Assembly: GCA_947044365.1 (NCBI GenBank)
Contig: OX345649.1
Coordinates: 5,815,687-5,879,686 of the forward strand
DNA length: 64,000 nt
Reading direction: 5' to 3'
Origin: Petrosia ficiformis
Lineage: Eukaryota; Porifera; Demospongiae; Haplosclerida; Petrosiidae
Part shown: one piece after another, positions 10,941 to 25,497 of the stretch
Layout of the letters: each line of letters begins with the position of its first letter
Position numbering within the stretch: the first letter of the stretch is position 1
Made by a program: the position numbers and the translations under genes
Notes under the pieces: model-generated
The model's database searches: none
Told to the model about the DNA's origin: nothing
Seen by the model: the letters and a program-made list of their open reading frames with translations, nothing else

Positions 10941-13634
10941 TTAAATAATATCAGATTGTCTCATTAATTCATCTTGTATCTCTCCTGCCTCCTTTCGGAC
11001 ATTCCTACTTTCTATACTATCACCCATCAATGTATACACTATACTCATTACACTAAGAGTTCGAGCAACCTCAGGATGGTCGTTGCCATGGATACCACGT
11101 TGTGCTATGATAGCTAAATCTAAATATTTCTTAGCTGGCACTACATCACCTAATGATACATAAGCATGTCCTAGATCAGTCACTGTAGTGGCAACCAGCT
11201 TTCTCTGCTTCTTTGAGATGTTACCATCAGAGGGGATGGTTTGAAACAGGCCTAACGATTTCTCCAAGTATTTGCAACATTGTTGTTTATCACCCAAGCT
11301 AGCATACACTAGCCCCAAAATAGATAGTGTTATTGCATGATCTAAAGATTGGACAGGAGTTCTTAAGCGAGAGAGAATTCCATCATGAATGCTTACTGCT
11401 TGCTGAAGAAGGTCTTTGGCAGTGGTATAGTCCTCTAGATGATAGACAATCTCGGCCATTGTTGTAAGTGTGTTAGCAACATCAATATGTCCAGCACCAA
11501 ACAATTCTTTACAAGCCTCTAGTAATATACAATACTGCTGGTAAACCTCATTAGCATGTCTTGATAGGGAAGCATGAATAGATAATAGACCTGCTTCACA
11601 CCTCAGAACATCTTTCTTTGTTAATTTACTAGATTCCGCTGATAACAGAAACTCGACATGAGGACTCAAATACTTCCTCATTAGTAGGTCCTCATGGTCT
11701 CTACTCAGGTACTTCAATTCATCAAGAAAGGTATCGGTTAGTCTATGATAATGAGAAACAAGATGGAGATACTGAGAATAAGAAAGAGGACTGCTATCTG
11801 GCTGGTACTGTTGCTCCGTCAGAACCCCACTATCTTTCAGGCCTGGTAGTGTAGAATGAAATGTACATAAAGCATTTGTGGGACTGAAAGTATGAAACTT
11901 CTTGAACCAAGTGTTTTTCTCCCATTGTTCTTCTGCTCGTTTTAATTCCTCTTTCTCCATACGAGGTACAGAGTATGAAAGAAAATGATCAGACAGAAGA
12001 TTATGAGCAGATGAATGAACACATAGCAATTCAATATCAAAACTGCCAAGTTTAGACGTGCGCAAAAAAGGGGACAAGAACAGTGGTTCAAGAGGATCAA
12101 CAGCAGTGGGTACCCGAGCCATTTCTTGTAAAACATCTTGATCTGGGGAACTTCCTCCAATAAAGGGTAATTTGCTTTTAATTAGTGATAGGTATGAAGT
12201 GGGCGGAGTCAGTACATTTGGGTTGTAATTATCATTAGAAGTGTTGGACATAACAGAAGTAGTAGGAGATGGTAACCTGTAAAACGGGTTCTTGATATGT
12301 TGTCTCACAGCAGAAACAGGTATGGGAAAACTAAGATTACAAGAAGCTAGAAAATCAATGGCGTGAATAAAATAAGAGTCAATAGTACAAACAGCTTCTA
12401 TATATAACTCAACAGCTCTATTTAACAGCTGTTGTTGAGTTAACTGATCTGTTGTTACCATATTATCTACATAACTTGACAAGGTGTGGGATAATATATC
12501 TTCCTCTTGTATGTTACCAGATGTCTGCCAAAAGTGTTTATATAACTTTGTTGTGAATCCTGCTAGAGCAATTGGCAAGGGTGAATAATTCAACGAATTT
12601 AGAAGATTGTTAAGAGGAGCATCAAGTGATATTCTGTCATGTGGAATACCGGAGAGCTTTGAATATAAATTAATAGCATCGTCATGATATAATCTATATA
12701 AATGAAGAACAATAATGATGGCAATGATTGGTCATTGTTATACTTACCCATTTGATAATGAGACTGTTATTTTAGGACTAATTAATGACCACACAACCTC
12801 TGATGGGGTAGTCAACAAAATACATCCTCTTCTGTGTTTAAGCTCTGAGACCACACCTCCCAGGACAGACTCTATCATCTCTTGGGTTTCTTGTGTCACT
12901 CCATCAACTATGACTAGCCATTTTGCCTTTTGTGTACCTAGTTTAGCAAAGATGAGCTCAAGTGTTGATCTTGTGTCATAACCTGTTGACTTCACGTCAA
13001 GTGGTTCTGTCGTCTTTTGTTTGTTTAACTCTGCACTCTTGATACCGAGACTAAACGCTAAAAAACTTGATGAAAAACTCAGAGAGGTATAGCTAGCTGC
13101 ATCAAGATATAAAACAATAGGCTTTTTGCTTTTTTTTGTTTGAAATCGCGGTGAACACCTATCAATGAAATTATGTGCAAATTGAGATGCTAATTCCGTC
13201 TTGCCACTTCCAGATGGGCCAGTAACCACAACAATAGAAGGTTGTCGGCTAAAAATTGAAGGCAGTGTGCTAAGAAGTGGGTGGAGTTCTCTTTCTCTTT
13301 GAATAGTTTGATGTGAAATTTGAGGTGGTAATATAGCTGTTTGGGGGTTCTTTCGTTTACGTGCTTTAGGTATAAATGACTCGATAACTAGTAGTACCAC
13401 TAATATTGTACCACCAAATATAACAGAGACCCTAGCAAATGGATCATTTCTAAAGAAATTGGCTATTTTAACAAGAGGATTACGTGACTCAATTCCACTA
13501 CTTTTATTGGTACTGTAACAAACAGATTTTTGCAATTTAATTTGCGTTGCCAAAGACTCTCCCTTGGACCTATTAATTAGAGAGTAATATCGAAATGTCT
13601 GTAATGATGCTATGCGCAATCCCCAGGAATACAT
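10941..13634 (-). CDS. P-loop NTPase with C-terminal TPRs, probably mitochondrial
   Basis: Two exons (12748-13634 and 10941-12693) join in frame to 879 residues. The N-terminus is rich in Arg, Ser, Tyr and Leu and lacks acidic residues at first, as a mitochondrial presequence would. A transmembrane segment follows at about residues 69-88. A Walker A motif GPSGSGKT lies at about 139-146, in a STAND/NB-ARC-like context with VLYLDAAS and WLVIVDGV (Walker B-like). The C-terminal third carries several tetratricopeptide units, for example around LTTMAEIVYHLEDYTTAKDLL and VARTLSVMSIVYTLMGD. This suggests a membrane-anchored signalling or scaffold ATPase. The start ATG lies 12 bp after, and in the same frame as, the stop of the small twin-Cys gene, so both may be on one mRNA. 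No confident family name. Confidence 0.75.
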
Positions 13635-13646
13635 CTTGGATTTCAA

Positions 13647-13905
13647 TTATGGCTTAGGTAGATTAAGTACACCTTCTTCAGCCAATCTATGAAAATGATA
13701 TATATACTATATATTATATAAATTACAGTTACACCATTATTATATACCTTTTATTATTTTGACAAAGATTTTGAAATTCTTTCCACTCTTTTTCACAATG
13801 TTCTTTTTTCCAATTATTTTTAATCAAGCATTCTTTTAATGCCTGGTACTCACAAGCTGACTGAATTTTAACAATGTCTGTTGATGGAACTCCTTTAGTC
13901 GCCAT
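13647..13905 (-). CDS. 65-aa twin-cysteine (CHCH-like) small protein
   Basis: Two exons (13748-13905 and 13647-13686) splice in frame to 65 residues. Four cysteines lie at 18, 26, 37 and 48 in two predicted helices, spaced CX7C and CX10C, a variant of the twin-CX9C pattern of small mitochondrial intermembrane-space proteins. Phrases such as LKECLIKNNW and EKEWKEFQNLC resemble COX-assembly-type CHCH proteins, but the spacing fits no member I can name. Its TAA stop at 13647-13649 is followed by four codons in the same frame and then the ATG of the P-loop/TPR protein. The promoter contains a CACGTG box (13913) and a perfect NRF1-type palindrome (13931), fitting a mitochondrial role. Confidence 0.7.
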
Positions 13906-14278
13906 TAAAGGCCACGTGGGTGGTTCGTACTGCGCATGCGCAACGTTTGGTCTAAGGGATCACATGAGCGCGAAAAAAATGGCGATTTTGTGAAGTGATG
14001 AAGATATAACCGTGAAGAGGACTTTGTTGTAATTGAGAAAGAGAAGACCTTGTTGATTTTTGGTATAGTCTATAAATCAATATATCACGACTGAGAAGAT
14101 TTTCAAAGGTGTAAATAACTTTGGAAGTGGTACTAACTTTCATCAGGGCAGTTTGGTGAGGGGAGGACATAGGAGCTCTGTTTCAGTGTTAGGAAAGGTA
14201 CAATAATTCCTTCACTGATACACAAACACACACATCTTGTTTGTGAATGAAATCTTAGATGAGGAAAACACAAGCTCC
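13906..14278. promoter_or_regulatory. Divergent promoter and LIS1 5' UTR
   Basis: The interval between the twin-Cys gene (minus) and LIS1 (plus). It holds CACGTG at 13913-13918 and the palindrome TGCGCATGCGCA at 13931-13942. The right part is probably LIS1 5' untranslated sequence, since the first LIS1 coding exon contains only Met-Ser. No open frame of interest is seen. Confidence 0.6.
13931..13942. promoter_or_regulatory. NRF1-type palindrome
   Basis: TGCGCATGCGCA is a perfect 12-bp match to the consensus bound by animal nuclear respiratory factor 1. It sits 26 bp upstream of the twin-Cys start codon and on the LIS1 side of a CACGTG box. Binding is inferred from the motif only. Confidence 0.65.
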
Positions 14279-16789
<2,511 letters not shown>

Positions 16790-17215
16790 ATTGTTAAACC
16801 ACACCCACTAGGAACCAATGTATGCATGTATTTCGTGTCCTCTCCTTCTTTTCAATGACTTTCATCTTCTGCTCAAAAGTAATAGTTAATAATTAAATTA
16901 TCGATAATGTGTATTTTGAAATATAAAAAATAGTGATAAATTTTCTATGAGGATACATACATTATACACTTGATGTATGTATGATTTTTTGTGAATGGCC
17001 TATTCTGAAAAACTCTTGTATTATAATACAAGTAACTTATCAACTACTTATTATGTACATATTAATATTTGTATGTTGTGTATGTGTAATAATGATGAAC
17101 TTATTTTAGTTCTTGAAAATATTAGCAACAAAACTGATTTCACAATAACAAAGATATTATTATGGAGTTGTAAAATGGATTTTTTTTTTTTAAATTTGTG
17201 GTTTAATAATTAGAG
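16790..17215. other. Convergent 3' flanks of LIS1 and ATPSCKMT
   Basis: AT-rich sequence between two convergent stops, holding a poly-T tract at about 17180-17190. It should contain the 3' UTRs of both genes; nothing else is recognisable. Confidence 0.6.
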
Positions 17216-17963
17216 TTAATCTTTCTTGTACATCCATACACTGTCTGCCCCTTCATCATAACTAATAATTGGTTTCCATTGAGGGAATCTAAATCTACAT
17301 GATATTATACATGTTCCAGGTTGTGTCTGTTTGTAGATCTTGTCTCCTAATGGTTTCATCTGTAAATGAAACATTAGTATATATGGAGACAAGCCCCTAT
17401 GTATGTACCATCTGGTCCACTCCAAAGAATATGATGTTGTCAAAATCTTTCAAGTCAACCTAGGAACATACATAATTCCATGATAACATGTATGTACTCA
17501 CACACACCTGCCAAAGATCTTTCCTGTGGAATTCTGTGTTACAATATACTCCATTATATATTGAACTAACACGAGATATTAGTACTAGCCAAAGGTTTAA
17601 TTCATATCCTATGACATAGTGACCTGCTTTAGCAAGAGATATTACCTGTGTATGGACATGTCATATTTATATCACATGTTATTAATTATATGTACTTACT
17701 ACTCGTCCATCACCACTGCCGAGATCAACAACTTTGCCCGACTTGCCTCTCAAAATCGTTTTCAATGTATTAATTTGTCTTGGCGTAGCCGGAACATATG
17801 GTAAACAGTATCTTCGTATTGCTGGTGTTATAAATGGGATTGCACCTAATGTAAGACCTACTCCAATCCCTCCCACTATCCATGCTATTCTCTTGGCTCG
17901 TCTTTCCCATTTTGGATCATAAATATTATGATTCTCAACATCTTCATGTTTTAATTGTGTCAT
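17216..17963 (-). CDS. ATPSCKMT: ATP synthase c-subunit lysine methyltransferase (FAM173 type)
   Basis: Four exons (17700-17963, 17508-17645, 17409-17459, 17216-17359) splice exactly in frame to 198 residues. A membrane segment at about residues 28-50 (IAWIVGGIGVGLTLGAIPF) is followed by VPATPRQINTLKTIL and the SAM-binding motif VVDLGSGDGRVV, both typical of FAM173A/B. The family trimethylates a lysine of the mitochondrial c-ring subunit or ANT. The C-terminus (TCIISCRFRFPQW) also fits. The start is 74 bp from that of NDC80 on the opposite strand. Confidence 0.9.
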
Positions 17964-17998
17964 AATACATCCTTAGTTCTAATTATTCGTAATTGAAC

Positions 17999-18010
17999 TT
18001 TTGGCGGGAA
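17999..18010. promoter_or_regulatory. E2F-type site in NDC80/ATPSCKMT promoter
   Basis: TTTTGGCGGGAA lies 27 bp upstream of the NDC80 start codon and matches the E2F consensus TTTSGCGC/GGCGGGAA well. NDC80 is a mitotic gene and E2F/DREAM control is usual for such genes in animals. Binding here is inferred. Confidence 0.55.
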
Positions 18011-18037
18011 CCCTTATTTTAAAGCCACAGTGAAGTG

Positions 18038-21000
18038 ATGAGCAGTAGACTCTCAACAAGCCAAGGAGGGGTAGACCTTGGTCTTCCAAACAGGAGAAAG
18101 GATGCTGACTCATCTCGACCAGGAAGAAAGTCAAAAATACCTGGAGCAAATGGCTTTTCCAGAGTCTCTGGAATACCAGTTGGTGGTGGAAGGCAGAGTA
18201 CTATAGGGAGCAGTAGATTGAGTAGTTTGGGAGGAGCTAGTGCACAATCAGTTAGAAGAGGGTAAGACAGAGAGAGTAACTATAAAATAATATCATTTAT
18301 ATCTGTTTTAGCTCAAGATCAAGTGTGTATGGACAGGGGGGTCCTAGTGTTAAGAAGGATCCAAGACCCCTTAGCGACAAACGTAATTTATTGAACAATA
18401 TATAATATACACACTTATAATTAGTGATGTTCTTTAGATTACCAGCAGACTTGTATCAGAAAACTATGTGCAGTAAGAATACTTGTTATTACCATTATAT
18501 ATATTATGTGTTTCTATGGAAACAGTTTCTTATAGAAAGGAATTATCCTCGTGATGTGAAACCCAAGTCATTACAAACACCATCTACTAAAGAATTTTTG
18601 TATATTCTAAATGTGAGTGTATATATATATATATGAAACAAACTATACGTATAAGTAATTACTGTAACTATGACTTGTATATCTCTGATCTTTCCGTTTG
18701 AAATTAATATATCAGTTCATTCTCGAAGAACTGGATCCCTCTATGATGATATCAGGTATTAAAATGGAAGAGGAGATTCCTTATATTTTAAAATTGCTGA
18801 GGTAAGACCCTCACTTACTAACAGGTAATTAATATTTCTTTATCTAGATATCCTTTCACAGTTAGTAAAAATCATCTGTTATCAGTTGGTAGTCCTCATT
18901 CCTGGCCTATAATGTTAGGTGTGTTGATGTGGCTAATGGACGTGAGTTATGACAATATTATTATAATAATATAGCTGTTCATTAATTAGTTTATTAGGGA
19001 GTCCAAATGAATATAACATCACAACTTCTATTTCCAGTACAAGAAGGATTTGATGAAGATAAAGAAAAGGAATTAGTTAGTACAGCTGTATTATCAGTTT
19101 ATCACACCATATTTGATATTTTATTGTATTTTATAGTCTAACTTTGAATTCACAAGTGAAACATATCTTGTCTTTCTTCAAGAAGGTGTTGATAGTGAGA
19201 ATTATCAATATCTTTTTAAACATAAAGAGGATACTCTTAGTAAGATGTATTAATAGTACTTGTTATTATTATATTAATATTTTCATATTACAGGAACTGT
19301 GTGTGATGATGCAGCTCAAAGTATGTATTATGTAATATGTACACAACAATACATATACAATATATAATTATATATAATATACTATGTATTATACTTCTAC
19401 ACATGTATTATTACAATACATGTACAATATATACTATAATATATACATGTACAATATATACTATACTATACTTCTACATATGTACATGTAATTATAAATT
19501 ATACAAGTACATAATGTTTGTTTATATATTAGGACTACAAGAAGAATTTGAAGAGCATGATAAATTGTTACTCATAAAAGACAAGTTATCAGAATCATCA
19601 GTAATTAATTATCATTACTTAATTATGATGCCATACTTAATCATATCTTTATTAGATTGGTACACTACAAGATAAATTAAGTGATGTTAAATCAGTATAG
19701 TAAGTGATACATAATTATCATTTATAATTATATTATAATTTATCTCTTAACTAATTAGTGATTCTGTGTATCAACATGTGAATACAGAGCTAGTTCCTCA
19801 GATTGAAGATACTGAGAAAGCTATTATGGAAATACAAAAGAACATAACACATGGAGGTGAATAGAAATGAGTGTGTATATTATAACTACACACCACTAAC
19901 TTGAGTTATTAAATATATGTTCACCTTGTCGTGAGAAAAATGTTCATAACTTTAGTTTGGAAGGACCAACAATCTTTTTACCTGCACCATTTTCATATAA
20001 TTATCCTTCCCATTCCTTTTTGTGTACTTCAAATTTTAATCCATTGCTTCATTATTGAGTTATAGTATAATCATGTGATAAATTTATGACATTAAACTAT
20101 ACACTATATAGTACATAACTAACTACATATAAAGTCATCACATCCTAATATAGGTCATCATCAGACTTTAATATAAATGTGTTGCTATCCATCTATTTAG
20201 AGCTACAAATTCTGTCTTCAAAAGAGAAAGCAGTAGAACTAATAGAATATATTAAAACACAACCCATGAGTGCTAAGGAGGCTCAAGAACTCCATCAAAA
20301 AATTAAAGATAAACAGGATACTCGAGATACAATGAAGAAACGAGTTCATGAAGATCGTGAAAATATATCAGAACTGCAAATGAAACACAACAGAATGGTA
20401 TCAGCTGTTGATAAAGCTTGTAAAGAAGTTAATGACACTCTTCGTCGCTTAGTATGTTTAGTTAATGATGCAGCCTGTATTCAACCAATGGATTATAATA
20501 CATCTAAGAGAGCAGATCCTGGAGTATTAACACAATTAGTACAGCAATCAAAGATTATTAAGGCAAGTTAAAGTGGGAATTATACACAAGAAAGATAACA
20601 TTTCTGGTCTTGACTCAAAATTATATTGTTTGTCTGTTTTTTGTCGTACAGAATGGAATATATCAATTGAATGAAAAAGTTGCTATGGAATTATCTGAAA
20701 TGGATAATCGACAGATTGATGCTGAAGCTGCAAAATCATCAGTAAGTTATATAGTATATAGTATAGAGTGTGTGTGATATCTTTCAACTATATATCTGTA
20801 GCTACAAAATGAATTGATAAAAAAACAGGTTGTTGAATTACAAGAAGCTGAGCATATTGTAGAGAGAGAGAAAAGAGTTCTTGAACAAACTAAAAAGGTG
20901 TGTAATTAATATTATGTTGTTGTCATGGTGATAACAGCGGAGTTATTCATAGTAGATAACAGTTGCTTATCCTATTTATATAAATTAATTGTTATTTTTG

Positions 21001-21445
21001 TATAGAATCGAGAGATGGTGATGAAATCTCAGCTAGAAATGAAAGTATCACTAGAGAATGAAGTGTTATCATTACGACAATGTTTACAAGAGAATGATAG
21101 AGAAAAAGAACTAATTGCTATTAGAACGATGTTAGAATCATTCATTAATTTGAATAATCTATCATGTGTTTACTTACACAGAGTCGAGGAAGAAACAACT
21201 GCTATGGCTTCTGATATTGACAAAAAAACAAATATAGTTCAAGATTATTGTGTGTTATTAACCCAATATCTAGAGAGTGTGAAGGTATATATATTTTTTT
21301 AATTAACTCAGTGAGTAGTTTTACTTTTTCCTCCTCTCTTTAGGTGAGACAGAGAAAGGTTCGGGAGGATCTTGATGAGTTAGTTTTAATATATAAAAAT
21401 ATTAAGCCTCCCGCTATTAAAGCTAAATATTATAAACTAAATTAA
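18038..21445 (+). CDS. NDC80: NDC80/HEC1 kinetochore protein
   Basis: The NDC80 subunit links kinetochores to microtubules. The start is ATG 18038. A basic, Ser/Arg-rich N-terminal tail of about 75 residues (Aurora B-type substrate region) is followed by DPRPLSDK, the calponin-homology domain (PRDVKPKSLQTPSTKEFLYIL, EEEIPYILKLLRYPFTVSK, VGSPHSWPIMLGVLMWLMD) and then long coiled-coil exons (for example 20199-20571 and 21015-21290). It ends with TAA at 21443-21445. About 12 exons with mostly short introns; one near 19860-20200 is longer. Partners NUF2, SPC24 and SPC25 are not in this window. Gene length and domain order match the family. Confidence 0.94.
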
Positions 21446-21591
21446 TTATTATTTTTTTGAGTAAAGAACAATTTATAACCACATATAATATAAAATGACG
21501 TAACAGGACAGGTGAGGAATAGATGGATACCATCAATAAATATATACAATTGCAATACAAAGTGATTGATAAAATCTTCTGAAATTAATTA

Positions 21592-24343
21592 CTAAGTGTT
21601 TGCAAATTCATCCAACACACTTTGTAATTTGTCTAATTCGTCCCATGTGGAAGAGACAAGAGTTACCATTTCTTCTTTTGTGGTTGGAGGTTGATCATGA
21701 TTCATATATATATTTTCATCGATATCATCGGGAAGTGAAGAAGGGATATAGTTTGAGTGATTAATATTCTCGTACTCTCGTTGGTACATTATAGGCTTGG
21801 CATTCACAATTTCTGTTGGTAAAGGATGATTCATATATTCTGTTCCTTCAGTATGAGATATAGAAGGCTCTTTAATAGGACTTAATTGAGGTTCTAAAGA
21901 GTCATAGTTTATTCTTGGAGGCTTTCCTTTTGGCACACGTTTCCCTTTACTATCACTTATAATCTGATCTTCTCGTACTTGATCGAGGATTCTACTGGTT
22001 GGTTTCATTATAACATATTCATCTTGTGACAAAGTAGAATTATGACTCCTTGTTTTCAAATAATGAGTTGGTTGACATGTTGAAGTGGAGTTTGCACGTT
22101 TAATATTTTTATGATTATGTCCACTTGGTAGTGTATTACTTCGTTTTACTGGTTCCTGTGTAGATATGTCATCATCACCTGCCAGATCATGGAGTTGTGC
22201 TATAACATCATGGAGTCCATCTTTGTCTTCTTTTGTTACGTTACGACTTCTTAAAGTAGTTTCTGATAAATCGTTTAACATTAGATTAATGCTCTCATCA
22301 ATAGCTTGAAAATCCTCTTCCATTGTACTACAACTAGCTACCCCAGAATCATTACTTCCTCCATGTTGTTTAGTGAGAGGTGCTGGAGTAAGCTGGTTCT
22401 CTGTTCCTGGGTTTGAGAGACTACGTTTGTGCATTTGTTTCTTTCTACTAGGGTGTGACATTAAATTTACAGGAGGTGGAGATGAATCCAGAGGTAAGCT
22501 TGATGATTTGACATGTTCATAAGGAACACTTCTATTTCTCTCAACTATCGAGTTACTATTGTTATTAGTGTATGCATAATCGTAGTCTACGCTTTCATAT
22601 TCCCCTGATTCCTTAGCTAAAACAGGAGGAATAGCTGCATAACTGAGACGAAAAGAACTGCCTCCAGAAGAGGATGGAGAAGACGAGGTTGACGAGATAG
22701 ATAATCTTTTTGTATTATTCACCCTGTCATACATATAGGTAGAGTCTACAGACGTTGTACCTTTAGCTGATCTACCATCACCATTAAACAGAAATCTATA
22801 GAGAAGATAAATATTTCAATTACACAAATATCGCAGTATGTTTAATGTACAAACAGCATAGCAGTATAGTGCTATAACACATTGTACATTAGCTATAACC
22901 AGTATAGTATTGAGTAATACATTACACATTAACTCTAAGCAGTATAACAAAATGTGTAATTTATCAATTATTGAAAAATAATTCTCCAGTGGTATATACA
23001 GTATATACCTTTTTATTGTGTCTCTGAAGTCAATAGAGTCTTCTGGACAAGCATACATCCATATTAATCCTGCACCTCCTTCACATCTTCGTCCAATTTC
23101 AATGAACACCATATTTCCAAGACTGCCAGTTCGTCTCATTTTATTTGCCTCCCATGTGACCATTGCTTCAGAGTCAACTGGACTGATAATAGTTAGTTTA
23201 GCTGGATTATCCTTTGATAAACTGCTTTGTAGAGTAACTATATGTACACCCAGTGCCTGTATTCTAGAGCCAACTTCTTCAGCTAATATATATACCAGCC
23301 AAACAGAATCTGTATGATATGATAATATCAATTATAACAAACCACAAATATGTGGAGAGACTTTCAAATATGGTTTTATATAAAGGTTACTATAGTAACA
23401 GTAAAATCTCCTGATCTGAACATATCACCTGTTCTGTTTACAAACAATTAAAAAATTTGTTAAGTACTTATTAATTTCGGTACCTAACAACAGTTAACAG
23501 TATTTATAGGGTCACACCATCCACTGTATATCCTATAACAACCCACAGCCTTATATGGTATTACAGTTTGTCTAAGGACTGGTGGTACTATATAACATCA
23601 GAGGGTATATAAACTATGATGTGGGATGCAATAGAAACAGAGGAAATAGGAACAAGATAGAGGCATTCTATGAAAATTTAATAAATAACGTTAATAAACT
23701 ACACTATGTAAAAAAATATACACACAGCATAAGGGATTATTTATAAGATTGTAAACCTGCATCAAACTTTGAAGTTTTTAGTTTCGATCTAAAAGAGTCT
23801 CGTATAGGATTTACTCTTGGTTCCTCCGGAATGGGAGAGAAAGGAAACATAGACAATAGATTCAGGTATTGAATCCATTGTTGCTGCTGTTCTCGTGTTT
23901 CAGCAAAGAGCTCTACAGCTTCCCCAGTCTGTAGTAGGAGCATGAAACCCCAGAGTGATGACTCAGATACTGGAAGGCTTCCATCGAGAGACATTGCAAA
24001 CATAGGACTGTGTGTTGGGATCATTCCAGATGAGGTGGTTGGGTGCGTACCATTAAGTGAGCACACATCTGATATTTGAGATAATGCAATAATTCTCGAT
24101 GGTTTGTCAGAGATACCAGAGTTTACTCCAATTGTGGATAATTCCTCATACATATTGAGCTGTCCTTGATGAGTACAATCTGGTGTACCACAGCGTGCAG
24201 CAACACGTACTCTCACCTAATAATAACAACAATAATATTAATAGTACAACAATTATTACAATGATTATATATACCTTAATATTGTCTCGTTTGTTCATCC
24301 ATAGTGTTCCAGTAGCTACTTCTCTCCCTGTTGTGGTGGACAT
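21592..24343 (-). CDS. Dok/IRS-type adaptor: PH + PTB + tyrosine-rich tail
   Basis: Four exons (24275-24343, 23757-24216, 23009-23309, 21592-22795) splice exactly in frame to 677 residues. An N-terminal PH domain spans residues ~9-145 (ends FAETREQQQQWIQYLNLL). An IRS-type PTB domain spans ~178-277 and includes VFIEIGRRCEGGAGLIWM, where Dok proteins have a similar GRRC-G-G signature. The tail is long, Ser/Pro-rich and disordered, with tyrosines in SH2-docking contexts: two YMNH and one YENI (Grb2-type YxN), plus EYVIM and EYESVDY. The protein should act downstream of receptor tyrosine kinases. The donor after FDA is phase 1, which removes the alternative stop seen on read-through. Exact orthology (Dok versus FRS or IRS) is not settled. 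Confidence 0.87.
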
Positions 24344-24553
24344 CACGCACTCTTTTCCCCTATCTGGTTTACTGCAACTACTTTGCCGAGCAACTGCAGA
24401 CTGACCAAAGGATGAGGATATAGTATATGTAGTATATGTAGTGGACAGACCCGTTCTATGGGCGGATTGGCTGCATTTTGTGGTGCCACTCGCGCGATTA
24501 CACACCTTCTATACACCCCCTCAAATCGCTAGACATGAATAAATTATAAATTA

Positions 24554-25399
24554 TCAATTCACAAACAATAGCAAAAAGTATGGAACAACTACATCCATTA
24601 TATTTTCTTCATCCTTTTCTATAAGAACATTCTTAATATCTTTCTGAAGAGTTTCAAGTGCTGTATTACCAGGATTCTTTTCACAATATGCAACATATCC
24701 AGACCAGGATTGTATATATCCAATGAAATCAGAAAGTGGAACTTTCTTCTTATAGTTTATTTCATGCTTCTCTACGAGTGGATATGGAAATGGAGTATCA
24801 CTTAGTTGATTATCAAGCAAATATCGGTTTGGATTCCAGTACCCTTTTAAAGTGCTCTCATAAAAAAAATCTAGTAAATGCTCTGCTTTAGGGTTTTCTA
24901 ATATCGGTCTAGAGTATCCATAGATAGCGACACATCCTGGTTTCTTTAGAACCCTTTGTACCTCTGGAATTGTAGTGGAATGATCTAACCAATGCCAAGC
25001 TTGTGCACATGATATCATATCAACAGATTGATCAGGAAAAGAGAGCTTATCTGATGAAGATACTTCAAACTCCACATTGGGAGTATGTTTATCTATTTTC
25101 TCCTTAGCATATGATATTTGAGCCTCACTGATGTCTGTACCAATACATCTCTTAAACACTGGACTCAATGGAAATGTACTCTGTCCAGATCCACAAGCTA
25201 TATCAACCATTAAATCATTACCCACTCCATTATCACTTAAAAATACCTTCATCTTATCATACAGCTCAGTTGGGTATGAGAAACGAAACCTGAATGATGT
25301 ATACATCAGTAATAGAATAATTATGATATTGTTGATATTGGGAAACCTTGAATAGAATTGTGCATGTTTCACACTCTCAAACAATCTAATAGTAGCCAT
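24554..25399 (-). CDS. SAM-dependent methyltransferase (type 11), copy 1
   Basis: Two exons (25347-25399, 24554-25289) give 262 residues. Class I methyltransferase with MVDIACGSGQSTFPL (motif I), IGTDISEAQI, SFPDQSVDMISCAQAWHWLD and a post-motif VLKKPGCVAIYGY. This is the pattern of the YHR209W/CRG1 and trans-aconitate methyltransferase-like group acting on small molecules. Its substrate is unknown. The C-terminal substrate-cap half (from about residue 155) differs strongly from copy 2, while the catalytic half is nearly identical. Confidence 0.88.
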   Translation of the reverse strand: MATIRLFESVKHAQFYSRFPNINNIIIILLLMYTSFRFRFSYPTELYDKMKVFLSDNGVGNDLMVDIACGSGQSTFPLSPVFKRCIGTDISEAQISYAKEKIDKHTPNVEFEVSSSDKLSFPDQSVDMISCAQAWHWLDHSTTIPEVQRVLKKPGCVAIYGYSRPILENPKAEHLLDFFYESTLKGYWNPNRYLLDNQLSDTPFPYPLVEKHEINYKKKVPLSDFIGYIQSWSGYVAYCEKNPGNTALETLQKDIKNVLIEKDEENIMDVVVPYFLLLFVN

Positions 25400-25497
25400 G
25401 TTGCTTTTATCATCAAACAACAGATGGTGTGGGATGTACTACTGATGATGATAACTACCTTCCTAATTATTAACATTATATTTATATAATAATATAT

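Noticed and set aside
22816..23331. 171-residue minus-strand frame around the PTB domain
   Set aside because: It is the PTB exon of the Dok-like gene (23009-23309) read through into the flanking introns, not a separate gene.
24344..24505. N-terminal extension of the Dok-like protein
   Set aside because: The extension begins without an ATG and is low-complexity Ser/Thr sequence; the ATG at 24343 starts directly before the PH domain and splices cleanly.
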